Assembly: GCF_003023845.1 (NCBI RefSeq)
Contig: NZ_PYFT01000001.1
Location: forward strand, 5,394,001-5,458,000
DNA length: 64,000 bases
Reading direction: 5' to 3'
Origin: Adhaeribacter arboris
GTDB taxonomy: Bacteria > Bacteroidota > Bacteroidia > Cytophagales > Hymenobacteraceae
The position numbers and the translations under genes were made by a program. Positions 1 to 8,283 of this stretch are shown in pieces; position 1 is the first letter of the stretch, and the number at the start of each line of letters is the position of its first letter. The notes under the pieces were generated by a model. It saw nothing but the letters and a program-made list of their open reading frames with translations, ran no database searches and was not told the DNA's origin.

Positions 1-815
1 GTGAACTTATTTTTGAAGCTTTTGAAGTTGATTATGACTTTATTGAAACGATGGGGATGCAAATTAAAGAAGGCAGAAGTTTTTCACGGAGTTTTGGCGC
101 CGATTCCACAAAAATTGTCTTGAATGAAACAGCGGCTAAAATGATGGGGCTAAAAGATCCAGTGGGGAAAAACATCCTTAAGTTTGGTAATAAAATGCAG
201 ATTATTGGGGTTGTAAAGGATTTTCATTTTGAGTCCTTGCATGAGCCAATAAAGCCTTGTTATCTGTCCTTACTGCCGGGGAATACAATCGTGGCCAGGG
301 TGCAGGTAAACAATGAACGACAAACTATTGCCGCCATTGGGCGCTTGTATGAAAATTATAATCCCGGTTTACCGTTCACATTTAATTTTCTGGAGGAAGC
401 TTATCAAAAGCAATATGAATCAGAAACAAGAGTATCTGCCTTATCCAAATATTTTGCGGGATTAGCCATTGTTATTTCCTGCCTGGGCTTATTTGGCCTA
501 GCAGCATTCACTGCCCAAAAAAGAAGAAAAGAAATCGCGGTGAGAAAAGTAATCGGCGCCTCCGTCATCAACATTACAACGATGCTGTCAAAAGATTTTT
601 TAAAGTTGATTTTTATTTCATTGACGCTTGCTCTTCCTGCAGCGGGGTGGTTGATGAGTAATTGGCTTCAAAGCTATGCGTACCGCATCCGCATTACACC
701 CTACATATTTGTAATTACCGGCCTATCTATAATACTAATAACTTTATTCACCATAAGTTTTCAAGCTATAAAAGCAGCAATGGCAAACCCGGTGAAGAGT
801 TTGAAAACGGAATAA
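1..815 (+). CDS. FtsX-like ABC transporter permease, C-terminal part
   Basis: The reading frame is open from the left window edge (codons from base 3), so the N-terminus lies outside. About 270 residues are visible. They hold the end of a MacB-like periplasmic domain, then an FtsX domain with three membrane segments near residues 130-155, 183-206 and 219-240, counted from the ATG at 51. The loop after the first of these has the typical RRKEIAVRKVIGAS motif. The ending NPVKSLKTE is normal for the family, so the stop at 813-815 is probably native. Such proteins are inner-membrane permeases of MacB/Lol-like ABC systems. The substrate cannot be told. An IS3 remnant begins directly after the stop. 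Confidence 0.9.
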   Translation, partial: ELIFEAFEVDYDFIETMGMQIKEGRSFSRSFGADSTKIVLNETAAKMMGLKDPVGKNILKFGNKMQIIGVVKDFHFESLHEPIKPCYLSLLPGNTIVARVQVNNERQTIAAIGRLYENYNPGLPFTFNFLEEAYQKQYESETRVSALSKYFAGLAIVISCLGLFGLAAFTAQKRRKEIAVRKVIGASVINITTMLSKDFLKLIFISLTLALPAAGWLMSNWLQSYAYRIRITPYIFVITGLSIILITLFTISFQAIKAAMANPVKSLKTE

Positions 816-1025
816 GGGCTAAATGGAATTCTTAAGCAGGAATATCTGCTTCATCGCTGGGTGTATTCTTTGATTCAGGCGCGATGGGTGCTGGAGCAAG
901 CCGTGTTTCTCTACAACTACAAGCGTCCCTACCTAAGTTGTGACCTGCTGGATCCCGAACAGGCCCATCACCAGACAGGGTACCTGAAAAGAAGATGGAA
1001 AAACTACTATAAAAAAAGTATTTAG
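816..1025 (+). pseudogene. IS3-family transposase (OrfB) C-terminal remnant
   Basis: Directly after the permease stop, and in the same frame, about 69 codons read LNGILKQEYLL, then a segment with YNYKRPYLS and LLDPEQAHH, ending at a TAG at 1023-1025. This matches the C-terminal end of the IS3/IS150-type integrase domain (NGILK, YNxxRPHxSL and TPxQAH motifs). There is no start codon and the catalytic N-terminal part is missing, so it is a decayed fragment. Confidence 0.75.
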
Positions 1026-1120
1026 CAACGTTGGCCAGTAACGTCAAACAAGAGGAACCAATAATGGTCAACTCCGAGTAAGGATTAATAACCAACGGTT
1101 AACGTTTTTAGGACGGGTCA
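816..1120 (+). mobile_element. IS3-family element remnant, right end only
   Basis: The fragment holds the transposase tail and about 95 bp of downstream sequence that ends near 1120 with GGACGGGTCA, a CA-ending terminus of the kind IS3 elements carry. No left end is visible. An IS1182-family element starts about 28 bp further on. The boundary at 1120 is inferred from the terminal motif only. Confidence 0.5.
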
Positions 1121-1148
1121 ATCCCAAATCTGTCTCAGGAAACGACGG

Positions 1149-2824
1149 TGGCTGTTGCACAACCCCTTGATTGAAGTTAATCGTTGAAGAAGGATAGGAC
1201 TATTTTTTAAGGTTATGCAAGGCAGAAAGGTTTTGGAAGATGAAAAGGCGTTGCTTTTTTCGCTCTCGGCACATGTACCAGAACACAACTTCTATCGCCG
1301 CTTGAAACAGCAGTTGAATTTGGATTTTCTCTACGAGCTTACCCAACCTTACTACGGACGATGTGGTCAGCAGTCGATCGATCCGGTAGTCTTCTTTAAG
1401 CTCTGCTTGGTGGGTTACCTGGAGAATATTGTTTCCGACCGCCAACTGATCGAGCACTGTAGCCTCCGACTAGATCTGCTTTACTTTTTAGACTACCAAA
1501 TAGATGAGCCCTTGCCCTGGCACTCCACGGTTTCTCGTACTCGGCAGCTTTACCCGGAGAAGTTGTTTGAGCTACTGTTTGATAGAGTCTTTCGCTTATG
1601 TGTCGAGAAAGGCATGGTAGCCGGTCATCGGCAGGCGATTGACTCCGCCCCCATTAAGGCCAATGCTTCGATGGATAGCCTGCTTTTAAAACAATCACCC
1701 GAGTCGGTGAAAAAGCACTTAACGAAGGTTATCCTCGAGAATGAAGCGGTAGTAAAGAAGTCCAACCAGAATAAAGAGGGAAAGCCAGAACAGTTCCTCT
1801 CGGCTCCGGAGTACCAGTTAAGAAAACTGGAAAAGCACCAAGATCAGCTGAAAGCATCTCCCAAAGGCTTAGGCGGTAAGCACGAGAAGGCCCGCCTGGT
1901 CAGCAATAAAACGCACTACAGTTCCACCGATCCGGATGCCCGCATATCGGTCAAACCGGGCAAAGCCAGACAACTTAACTATTATTGCAGCCTGGCGGTG
2001 GATACAGCCAAAGGCGTTATCAGCCATGTTCAAGCGGATTTGGCTGATGGGCGGGACAGCCAATATTTGCCGGCTATCACGCTGAGATTGCAGCGACGGC
2101 TACTAGATAATGAACTACGTCTAAAGGAACTGCTAGCGGATGGTGGCTATTCTAACGGTAGCAACTACGCCTTTTTAGAGCAAAGAAAGATAACGGGCTG
2201 GATACCCGTATTTGGCCAGTACAAGTCCGAGATAGAAGGTTTTCCTTATGACCAACAAGCTGACTATTTCACCTGTCCGACCGGGAAGATACTCGCCTTT
2301 AAGACCTATGACACCAATGCGGAGGGAGGTTTGCTAAAAATCTACCGGGCTACCTACCAGGACTGTAAACATTGCCCGCTCAAATCTTCTTGCGTTCCCA
2401 AAAGCCAATGCCGCCAAATCACCCGTACTGCATACGATTCGGAATATCGACGAGCATTAGAAAGACAGCAAAGTAGAAAAGGTAAACGGATGAAGCGAGT
2501 TCGACAAAGCACGGTAGAGCCGGTCTTCGGCAGCTTAATTCATTACTATGGTCTCCGGAAAATAGGAGTGCGGGGTAAAGCCGGGGCTCACAAGGTGATG
2601 CTGCTGGCCACCACTGCTTTTAACTTGAAGAAATATCTGAAGTTTAAACCGGTGAAAGCGGTCAGCCAAGCTTTGGCACTTCAAAAGAATCAAGAATCTG
2701 CTTTTAGCAGCTATTCTTTTGCTTTTACTAAGCTGTTTTTCCACTAAGAGAGCACTATTAGGAGCAGCATTGAGTTCAGATAGGGAAATAGGACGCGGCT
2801 CAAAAGGGAGTTGTGCAACAGCCA
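1149..2824 (+). mobile_element. IS1182-family insertion sequence, complete
   Basis: The element is 1676 bp. Its ends are inverted copies of TGGCTGTTGCACAAC (15 bp perfect, at 1149-1163 and 2810-2824). It is flanked by a direct repeat CGACGG at 1143-1148 and 2825-2830, consistent with a 6-bp target duplication. It carries one intact transposase gene. The intact gene, near-perfect ends and matching flanks suggest fairly recent insertion. It separates the permease and IS3 remnant from a terminator hairpin at 2844 that probably once served the permease gene. Confidence 0.88.
1215..2747 (+). CDS. IS1182-family transposase
   Basis: The 510-residue protein has the N-terminal DUF772-type domain of IS1182/IS5-like transposases (segment around DPVVFFKLCLVGYLENI, residues 57-75). 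A DDE nuclease core follows. Likely acidic residues are an Asp near residue 262 (AVDTAKG), an Asp near 309 (LLADGGYS) and a Glu near 435 (TVEPVFGSL). A cysteine cluster near 390-400 (CKHCPLKSSC) is typical of the family. The frame is intact and its length is normal. It would catalyse transposition of the surrounding element. Confidence 0.93.
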   Translation: MQGRKVLEDEKALLFSLSAHVPEHNFYRRLKQQLNLDFLYELTQPYYGRCGQQSIDPVVFFKLCLVGYLENIVSDRQLIEHCSLRLDLLYFLDYQIDEPLPWHSTVSRTRQLYPEKLFELLFDRVFRLCVEKGMVAGHRQAIDSAPIKANASMDSLLLKQSPESVKKHLTKVILENEAVVKKSNQNKEGKPEQFLSAPEYQLRKLEKHQDQLKASPKGLGGKHEKARLVSNKTHYSSTDPDARISVKPGKARQLNYYCSLAVDTAKGVISHVQADLADGRDSQYLPAITLRLQRRLLDNELRLKELLADGGYSNGSNYAFLEQRKITGWIPVFGQYKSEIEGFPYDQQADYFTCPTGKILAFKTYDTNAEGGLLKIYRATYQDCKHCPLKSSCVPKSQCRQITRTAYDSEYRRALERQQSRKGKRMKRVRQSTVEPVFGSLIHYYGLRKIGVRGKAGAHKVMLLATTAFNLKKYLKFKPVKAVSQALALQKNQESAFSSYSFAFTKLFFH

Positions 2825-2843
2825 CGACGGAATTAAAAGATTT

Positions 2844-2872
2844 AAAAAGACCGGGTAGTAGCAGGTCTTTTT
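2844..2872 (+). terminator. Rho-independent terminator-like hairpin
   Basis: AAAAAGACC (2844-2852) pairs with GGTCTTTTT (2864-2872) across an 11-base loop, giving a stem that runs into a T tract on the plus strand. It lies just right of the IS1182 element. It was probably the native terminator of the permease gene before the insertions. The A tract on the other side means it could also stop minus-strand transcription. Confidence 0.65.
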
Positions 2873-2997
2873 GGGAAATATCCCTCTCATAAAGCCATCT
2901 TAAGAATGAACCCATTTTTTGTTTTCTGAGATGCTTTTCAAGAGATTCCGCGAGGGAGGTTCTTATATTACCTTCCCGAGCTTGGTATCCGCTACTC

Positions 2998-3741
2998 CTA
3001 AGTAATGCGTTTAGTGCGACACGCTTCTAGCCAGAGCTCCTGCTGGCATTTCGAACAAGCGTGCTTAGGGGTGGGCTGGAGTTCTTGCACATGGCCACAG
3101 CTCTTACAAGCATACCAGCCAATCAATGATATCTCCTGGCGCGCCTGGGCTAAAACTTCCGGAAAGATCGGTAAACCCGCTTTGATGGCGGATTCCTCAA
3201 AAAAGTACAGACTGATTTCCCCGGTGGATTCCAGATATACTTTTCGGACCTGTCCTAAATGTTCCACCTGATATTGCCGCATTTCGCCAAAGAACTCTCG
3301 ATAAGTTAACTTTTGACTTTTAAAAGCGCTTAAGTTAATTTCTCCGTCTTCTAAGATACAAGTAGCCTTTCCTTCCAACCAGGTTTCTACCCGTTCGCTT
3401 TGTTCGGTCCAGTAGTTAAACAAGACATATAAAGCCAGAATTACAGCAAAGACAGCCACCGCATGCATAATTGGAACATCTTCATAAAACATGGGATCGC
3501 CAGCGGCCGAACCTAAAGCTAAAATAATACTAAATTCAAACAGGGAAAGTTGTTTGATGCCTCGCTTTCCCATGATGCGTAGCGTGAGTAATATTAATAA
3601 ATACATGAGCACACTCCGGAAAAGGACTTCCCCCAGGAAGGTAAGAGGTGCTTCTTCCCCCAACCAGATGCGGGACCAATCAAATGGAACAGTTTCTTTC
3701 ATAAGCAACATTTTTACTAACGTATTATGGAAAGTATACAA
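2998..3741 (-). CDS. DUF421 (YetF-type) membrane protein with C-terminal zinc ribbon
   Basis: The N-terminal half has about three membrane segments and the DUF421 signature RIMGKRGIKQLS followed by LGSAAGDPM. A cytoplasmic YetF-like domain follows (EHLGQVRKVYLESTGEIS). The last 40 residues add a Cys4 motif: C212-x2-C215 and C229-x2-C232, a likely zinc ribbon that most DUF421 proteins lack. The function of DUF421 is not established. The ATG at 3702 (MKETVPFDW) fits the usual family start better than the first codon. It stands alone between an insertion element and a divergent DsrE-like gene. Confidence 0.85.
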   Translation of the reverse strand: MYTFHNTLVKMLLMKETVPFDWSRIWLGEEAPLTFLGEVLFRSVLMYLLILLTLRIMGKRGIKQLSLFEFSIILALGSAAGDPMFYEDVPIMHAVAVFAVILALYVLFNYWTEQSERVETWLEGKATCILEDGEINLSAFKSQKLTYREFFGEMRQYQVEHLGQVRKVYLESTGEISLYFFEESAIKAGLPIFPEVLAQARQEISLIGWYACKSCGHVQELQPTPKHACSKCQQELWLEACRTKRIT

Positions 3742-3878
3742 GATTGGGGGATAAAAGCAATAGCTATTGCCAATGGAAGAGTCACATAAGTGGGCTTCGG
3801 TAGATTCGGCTGGTGTCGGTAGTTTTTTTATCCCCTAGATTGGGGTATCTTTATCTTTCCACTAACCAATTCAGTGTC

Positions 3879-4520
3879 ATGAAAAGACTGGCCCTAATGG
3901 CTTTCGTATTCCTATTTATTATTATCTCTGCCCAGGCACAATCCGCCACTATTACTCCGGTAACTTCCACTGCCCGCTCTACGGAGTCGCGGTTTCAAGC
4001 CTTCCGAACATTTGTTGCCTCTCAGGCGATCTATCCGCTGATCAAAAGCAGCAAGTATTCCGGGGTGGTGCCGGTAGAAAAGGTGAATGAAAAGCCCGAT
4101 GCAAACCTAAAGTATAAATTATTAATGGATGTGTCGACGGGGATCAAAGATAATTTGGCAGCTAAGGAAATAAACGACGGACTGGCCGAGGTTGCCCGCG
4201 CCATTAATACGCATATTGCCGCCGGAGTTCCTAAAAATAATTTGGAGGTGGTTGTGGTGGTTCATGGCGGGGCTTTGAAATCGTTCTATACTAATGCCCT
4301 ATATAAAGAAAAGTACCAGACAGATAATCCTAATACGGTCTTGTTCCAAGAACTACAAGCGATAGGCGTTAAGTTTACGGCTTGCGGGCAATCGATGGCT
4401 TTTCAAAATATCACCCCTGAGCAGTTAATGCCTTGGTTGAAGACGGCTTTATCGGCCCAAATTCCTATTTCTACTTACCAGCTTAAAGGGTATGTTTACA
4501 AAAAAATAGAAACTGAGTAA
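3879..4520 (+). CDS. DsrE-family secreted protein
   Basis: The ATG at 3879 starts a clear signal peptide (MKRLALMAFVFLFIIISAQA). The open frame reaches upstream to 3813, but that part is not signal-like. The mature part matches the DsrE/DsrF-like fold: a VVVVVHGGALKSF strand-loop near residues 130-142, a Cys in FTACGQSM, and a C-terminal helix-strand. Intracellular DsrE proteins carry sulfur. The role of these exported Bacteroidota versions is not known. No operon partner is evident. Confidence 0.8.
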   Translation: MKRLALMAFVFLFIIISAQAQSATITPVTSTARSTESRFQAFRTFVASQAIYPLIKSSKYSGVVPVEKVNEKPDANLKYKLLMDVSTGIKDNLAAKEINDGLAEVARAINTHIAAGVPKNNLEVVVVVHGGALKSFYTNALYKEKYQTDNPNTVLFQELQAIGVKFTACGQSMAFQNITPEQLMPWLKTALSAQIPISTYQLKGYVYKKIETE

Positions 4521-4687
4521 AATACTTTTCTATTCGAATAAATTTGTCCTCATAAGTCAAGTTATGTTAAATGATCTAAATTAATTAGCAGAAAATTAGT
4601 CCTTTCGTGAAATAAAATTTCACCCCTATTTCTGAGACAGACCTTATGGCAACATCTAAAAAATAGAAAAAGAAAATTGTCTTAACC

Positions 4688-4737
4688 GTCTCTTCCCCCT
4701 TCGGTGAGGTTTTACCTTCACCGAAGGGGGAGGAGAC
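4688..4737. repeat. 20-bp inverted repeat (long hairpin)
   Basis: CCCCCTTCGGTGA (4695-4707) pairs perfectly with TCACCGAAGGGGG (4718-4730) around a 10-base loop. The stem extends outward through 4688-4694 and 4731-4737 with one G-T pair. It lies downstream of the minus-strand lipoprotein remnant and could be its terminator, since T-rich sequence follows on the minus strand. Similar Pro/Gly-rich palindromes are often dispersed in Bacteroidota intergenic DNA, so a repeat-family member is equally possible. Confidence 0.7.
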
Positions 4738-4753
4738 TTGAAAGTAGATAAAC

Positions 4754-5233
4754 TTATTTTTCTTCTTCGCCGCCTTCCCCTTCTTCGTTAATCGCATCGT
4801 CAATCGCATCGCCAACAGAACAGCTTCTCCCACCGCACTACCAACTGTTGCCCACAGCAGCTCCCGGTAAACCACCCGCACCAAACCCTATAAGGGCTCC
4901 AAGGATGGCCCCAGCCGCTTTTCCCGCAGAACCCCCATTCACGGCATTTCCCTCGGGTTCTTCAGTCGGCGTAAGAATACCTTGTAGATTTCTCACGATG
5001 CTGCTTCCTACTGCGGTAGTAGGTTTAAACGGAATTAATACCTTTCGGGCATCGCGAATGCTGTTCGGGTTCCGGAAATTCAACTTACTTAATAAAAGGG
5101 AAAATACCCGCTTTTCTTCGGGTGAAATGGTGCCGTTGCGAACGGACATAGAAAGTATTTCCTGGCTCGTAAGGGGAGCCACTCCGCTTATCGTAGGTAC
5201 CAATACATGAGCAACCCCTCCGGCAACTTTTTA
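4754..5233 (-). pseudogene. 3' fragment of an IS1-interrupted lipoprotein gene
   Basis: Read from the IS junction, the frame gives KVAGGVAHVLVPTISGVAPL, then an extended domain (SPEEKRVFSLLLSKLNF) and a glycine-zipper stretch (GALIGFGAGGLPGAAVG). It then hits a TAG at 4838-4840. A neighbouring frame continues sensibly (ATVGSAVGEAV). The first frame then resumes with an acidic tail (DAIDDAINEEGEGGEEEK) and a TAA at 4754-4756. This pattern implies two compensating frameshifts. The 5' part of the same gene appears to be at 5990-6241. The gene is not recognised as a named family. Confidence 0.65.
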
Positions 5234-5985
5234 GTTGTGGACTACAAAGTATGATGTTTGGCTTTATGTCTATTGCGATAGTCAAACATCAGGTTTAGAC
5301 TTGCTAAATGGTTTTCCTTCTTTTTGGAGAAGCAGGTTGTTTTTCTGACGAACCGTCTGTTTCTGGCTCTGATGCAAGTATTCACGCCTTCTATGTTTTT
5401 AGTGTAAGCTTTTCCTATCGTGTGCTTTGTCGGGGGGATTACCTGAGCAAACGCTTTCCAATGATCAGTACAATATTGTTCTATTTCCACTCCTTTTAGC
5501 TTTTTGAGTAGCTGGCGTACTGTTTTAGCGCTTCGGCCGCCACAACTATAAGCCAGTACTTCATCTGTTTGGGGACAGTAAGCATACAACAACCAGTATT
5601 TTCCTTTCTTGCGCTTTCCGACAAAGCTCCAGACTTCATCGATCTGTACGGATCTATAATGCTTTTGGGTTGGTTGAATCTTAAGGGCATTCCCCTGTCG
5701 GCACAAGTTGCTTAGCACACACTTTCTACTCACTTCCAGCAACTTTTCAATGTCACGAACACCATTATTTCTTTCCAGAAGACGCCGTATCAACCGCTTG
5801 GTAGTCGGATCCGCTCCTCTATAGCGATATATTGGCTGAAATTGCTTCTGGCAATTACGACATAGAAGGTTCTGAGAACCATTCTTTTTCTTGCCATTTT
5901 TTACTACCTTGCTGCTCTGGCAGTGGGGACAGTTTATTTTGATCTGAACTTCGAACATTCCATCATCTTAAACACTTCACTGCCT
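5234..5985 (-). mobile_element. IS1-family insertion sequence
   Basis: The element is about 752 bp, close to the IS1 norm. The flanks share the direct repeat CTTTTTA at 5227-5233 and 5986-5992, a 7-bp target duplication. The ends are imperfect inverted repeats, about 14 of 23 matching, strongest at the inner ATGATG. It encodes one intact transposase on the minus strand. It lies inside a lipoprotein gene on the same strand. Confidence 0.8.
5242..5958 (-). CDS. IS1-family transposase
   Basis: The 238-residue protein starts with a zinc-finger-like motif (CPHCQS at residues 10-15 and CRNCQKQF about 20 residues on). A helix-turn-helix-like region follows (NGVRDIEKLLEVSRKCV). The catalytic domain has an Asp in IDEVWSFVGKRK and another in YCTDHWKAF. 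Unlike Escherichia coli IS1, where InsA and InsB are joined by a programmed frameshift, this is one continuous frame. It should catalyse transposition of the surrounding IS. Confidence 0.93.
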   Translation of the reverse strand: MFEVQIKINCPHCQSSKVVKNGKKKNGSQNLLCRNCQKQFQPIYRYRGADPTTKRLIRRLLERNNGVRDIEKLLEVSRKCVLSNLCRQGNALKIQPTQKHYRSVQIDEVWSFVGKRKKGKYWLLYAYCPQTDEVLAYSCGGRSAKTVRQLLKKLKGVEIEQYCTDHWKAFAQVIPPTKHTIGKAYTKNIEGVNTCIRARNRRFVRKTTCFSKKKENHLASLNLMFDYRNRHKAKHHTL

Positions 5986-5989
5986 CTTT

Positions 5990-6241
5990 TTATCCCATCA
6001 TACTTTCTTTACCACTACCAACTTTTTTATTGAAATCTGCCGGTAGTTTAGGGTTTTTCTTACTTTGGGCCACTACCTGGGCCACTATCTGCTGGAGCTT
6101 TTGTTTGGTTAAAGACTCCTGATCCTGTACTAGCTGGGAGGCAGAAGTAGTTTCCTTCATTTTTGGCGCTATTTCCTCCCTATCTTTGCTGCAAGAGCTT
6201 AATACGAGAACTGCCAATACCATCATTTGCATCTTTTTCAT
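5990..6241 (-). pseudogene. 5' fragment of the IS1-interrupted lipoprotein gene
   Basis: The fragment encodes a lipoprotein signal (MKKMQMMVLAVLVLSSCS, lipobox Cys at 17) and a Lys/Gln-rich mature start, and stops at a TAA whose three bases are the first bases of the IS1 target duplication. Taking out the IS and one duplicate gives GGA-TAA-AAA-GTT-GCC, so the downstream fragment follows in the same frame but behind a stop codon. Either the gene carried a nonsense mutation before the insertion, or this is a complete 83-residue lipoprotein followed by another gene. I favour the first because the frames match. Confidence 0.6.
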
Positions 6242-6699
6242 GATTGTTTTAGGTTTTTTAAGTGAATAATAAAATTTAAAAGCGTTCTATAATGAAGAGT
6301 TTAAGGTTAGTATTCTGGTTTAGAGTAATTAGATTGTCCAAATAGATGAGGTATTTTGTTTTAAGAAAGGTAGTAGATCACTCAGCAGAATAGGAACTCC
6401 ATTTCACAGCTGGTGATCAACGTTTCGTAAGTGGTAGATTTGCGGTATAAGTGCTTCGGGTACCGGGGATAAAGCACCTCCAATAAGAGGAATAGGTTAG
6501 AAGAGTAAAAGCGCTAAAGCTAAATGAAACCGGCAAGGAATTACTACAGCTGAGTCGCAAACGACTTTCTTTAGCTGTTAGTTGGCCTTCAGGCCGCTAT
6601 GGCGCACCAGAGAATAAAAACTACCTTACTAAAGTGTCCGTTTAGAGAACTTTATGCCAGAGAAACTACTAACCCTTACGACTTGCTTTCGTTAATAAG
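6242..6699. other. Intergenic stretch without a recognised gene
   Basis: This is 458 bp between the lipoprotein remnant and the GNAT-like gene. No long open frame, RNA gene or strong inverted repeat was seen on either strand. It should contain the promoters of both divergent flanking genes, but I could not pick a convincing TAnnTTTG box. Confidence 0.5.
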
Positions 6700-7152
6700 A
6701 TGGCCGGGATTATTAAAAATAATGTCCTCAACGAATACCTTCTCACCGAAATCTCGCCGTTAACCCCGGCAGAATTCAAAGAAATATCTAAGAAAAATGG
6801 GTGGCGCTTTGACTGGACGGTTGAATTTACGCATCTTCAGCGGCAGGTTTTTAAAGTGACGGTTACCAAACACCCGACCATTATTCAGGGCATTATAAGT
6901 TTAGAACTTAAGCCGGACCACGTCTATATTCATCTGATAGAAAGTGCTCCCTTTAATATTGGCAGAAATAAACTTTATTCCGGGGTGGCGCTTACTTTAG
7001 TAGGATACGCTCGTCAACTTTCCCAAAAGCATGGGGGTGGCGGTTGCGTTCAATTTATTGCCGAGCCCGAATTAGTGAACCACTATATAAAAAACTGGGT
7101 CGCCGGGCCTTTAGGGAAACTGTTAATGGTCCTACCTGCGGCTACCGCATAG
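6700..7152 (+). CDS. GNAT-like acetyltransferase-fold protein
   Basis: The 150-residue protein has no signal peptide. The central part (residues about 75-110) reads HLIESAPFNIGRNKLYSGVA followed by a helix and a glycine run, resembling the small Bacteroidota proteins annotated as GNAT-like, where this segment binds acetyl-CoA. The end of the fold (QFIAEPELVNHYIKN) also fits. The acyl acceptor is unknown. The gene stands alone with long non-coding flanks. The family call rests on motif memory only. Confidence 0.5.
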   Translation: MAGIIKNNVLNEYLLTEISPLTPAEFKEISKKNGWRFDWTVEFTHLQRQVFKVTVTKHPTIIQGIISLELKPDHVYIHLIESAPFNIGRNKLYSGVALTLVGYARQLSQKHGGGGCVQFIAEPELVNHYIKNWVAGPLGKLLMVLPAATA

Positions 7153-7542
7153 AATTAATGAACGAGTAAGGCTGTTGATTGTCTGTAACGATAAAAACTA
7201 TTATTGCAAGAATCAAATCCTGGCGAGGCAGCGAGCTATCCAAATTCTAAAAGTTACTTTCTCCTCCTACTCGGTCAGCCAGGTCTGATAAGTACGGTTA
7301 AGTTAAACTAAGCTGTCTAAGCTTAATAAAACGGTTAACTTATTAGAAATTTTCGTCCAATTATTTTGCAATAATACCTGAAAACATAAGGAGATTGTTG
7401 CAGGTTCACTCAACCTTACCAAACAAAAGGCAGCCGCCATCTATTTGCATAAGCAAAATCTATTGCTTTTATTCCTGCACCAACCACTATTTTAAAGTAA
7501 ATAATACCTTACTTTAGGGGCGGCTCATCAAACTGCCTAATC
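7153..7542. other. Intergenic stretch without a recognised gene
   Basis: This is 390 bp of AT-rich sequence between two plus-strand genes. No open frame or clear terminator was found. The near-consensus box TACTTTAG ends about 27 bp before the next gene and may be its -7 element, but no good -33 element accompanies it. Confidence 0.4.
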
Positions 7543-8253
7543 ATGATTCCTATGCATAAATTATTTTTACTCCTCGGAGTTTTGGCACTGTATTCCTGCT
7601 CCAGTAATACCTCTAATAAACAGGAAACCCGGACTACCGGGCAACCAACTTCCGACTGGGTTTTCTTGTTAGAAGGTAACAATTTGGATCAATGGAAAAT
7701 GTATAATGAAGGTCCCCTGCAAGGTTGGGAACTTACGAATGGCGAATTACATGGGTCCGGCGCAGGATGGGACGCCAACCAAGATTTGATCACCAAACAA
7801 GCTTATGAAAACTTTGAATTGTCTTTAGACTGGAAAATAGCTCCGGCTAACAGTTCCGGTATTTTTTATAATGTTCCGAAAGGCAGTGCTCAGCCCATCT
7901 ACGAAGCGGCTCCCGAGTATCAGATCCTGGATGATAAAGGCTGGCCGAAGAAAATGCAACCGAATCAGTACACCGCTGCCAGCTATGATATGTATGCTCC
8001 CGATGGCGCCAAAGTTAAGTCAGTTGGAGAGTGGAATTCTACCAGAATCATTGTTAAATATCCCCAGGTAGAGCATTGGTTAAATGGCGTTAAGGTAGTA
8101 ACGTATGAAATTGGCAGTACCGATTGGAAGGCCCACAAAGCCGCTGGCAAATGGGCCCAGGTTCCGCAGTACGGCATCGCCAAATCCGGACATATTGGTT
8201 TGCAAAATGCGGGCAAAGTCATCTACCGGAACATAAAAATCAAGCAACTTTAA
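7543..8253 (+). CDS. DUF1080 (3-keto-disaccharide hydrolase domain) lipoprotein
   Basis: A lipoprotein signal ends at a Cys in LGVLALYSCSS. The remainder is one DUF1080 domain, a jelly-roll fold related to concanavalin-type carbohydrate-active proteins. Typical motifs are WVFLLEGNNLDQWK at its start, NSSGIFYNVP in the middle, EYQILDD, and the C-terminal SGHIGLQNAGKVIYRNIKI. Some members hydrolyse 3-keto-glucosides, and many are uncharacterised. It should sit at the outer or inner membrane facing the periplasm. It may start at 7543 or at the second ATG (7552). It is convergent with the permease pseudogene. Confidence 0.87.
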   Translation: MIPMHKLFLLLGVLALYSCSSNTSNKQETRTTGQPTSDWVFLLEGNNLDQWKMYNEGPLQGWELTNGELHGSGAGWDANQDLITKQAYENFELSLDWKIAPANSSGIFYNVPKGSAQPIYEAAPEYQILDDKGWPKKMQPNQYTAASYDMYAPDGAKVKSVGEWNSTRIIVKYPQVEHWLNGVKVVTYEIGSTDWKAHKAAGKWAQVPQYGIAKSGHIGLQNAGKVIYRNIKIKQL

Positions 8254-8283
8254 TTGATTTACGCGCGCCTCAAAGAATACCAG

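Noticed and set aside
832-1095. Minus-strand 87-codon frame
   Set aside because: It is the antisense shadow of the IS3 transposase remnant, which has clear family motifs on the plus strand.
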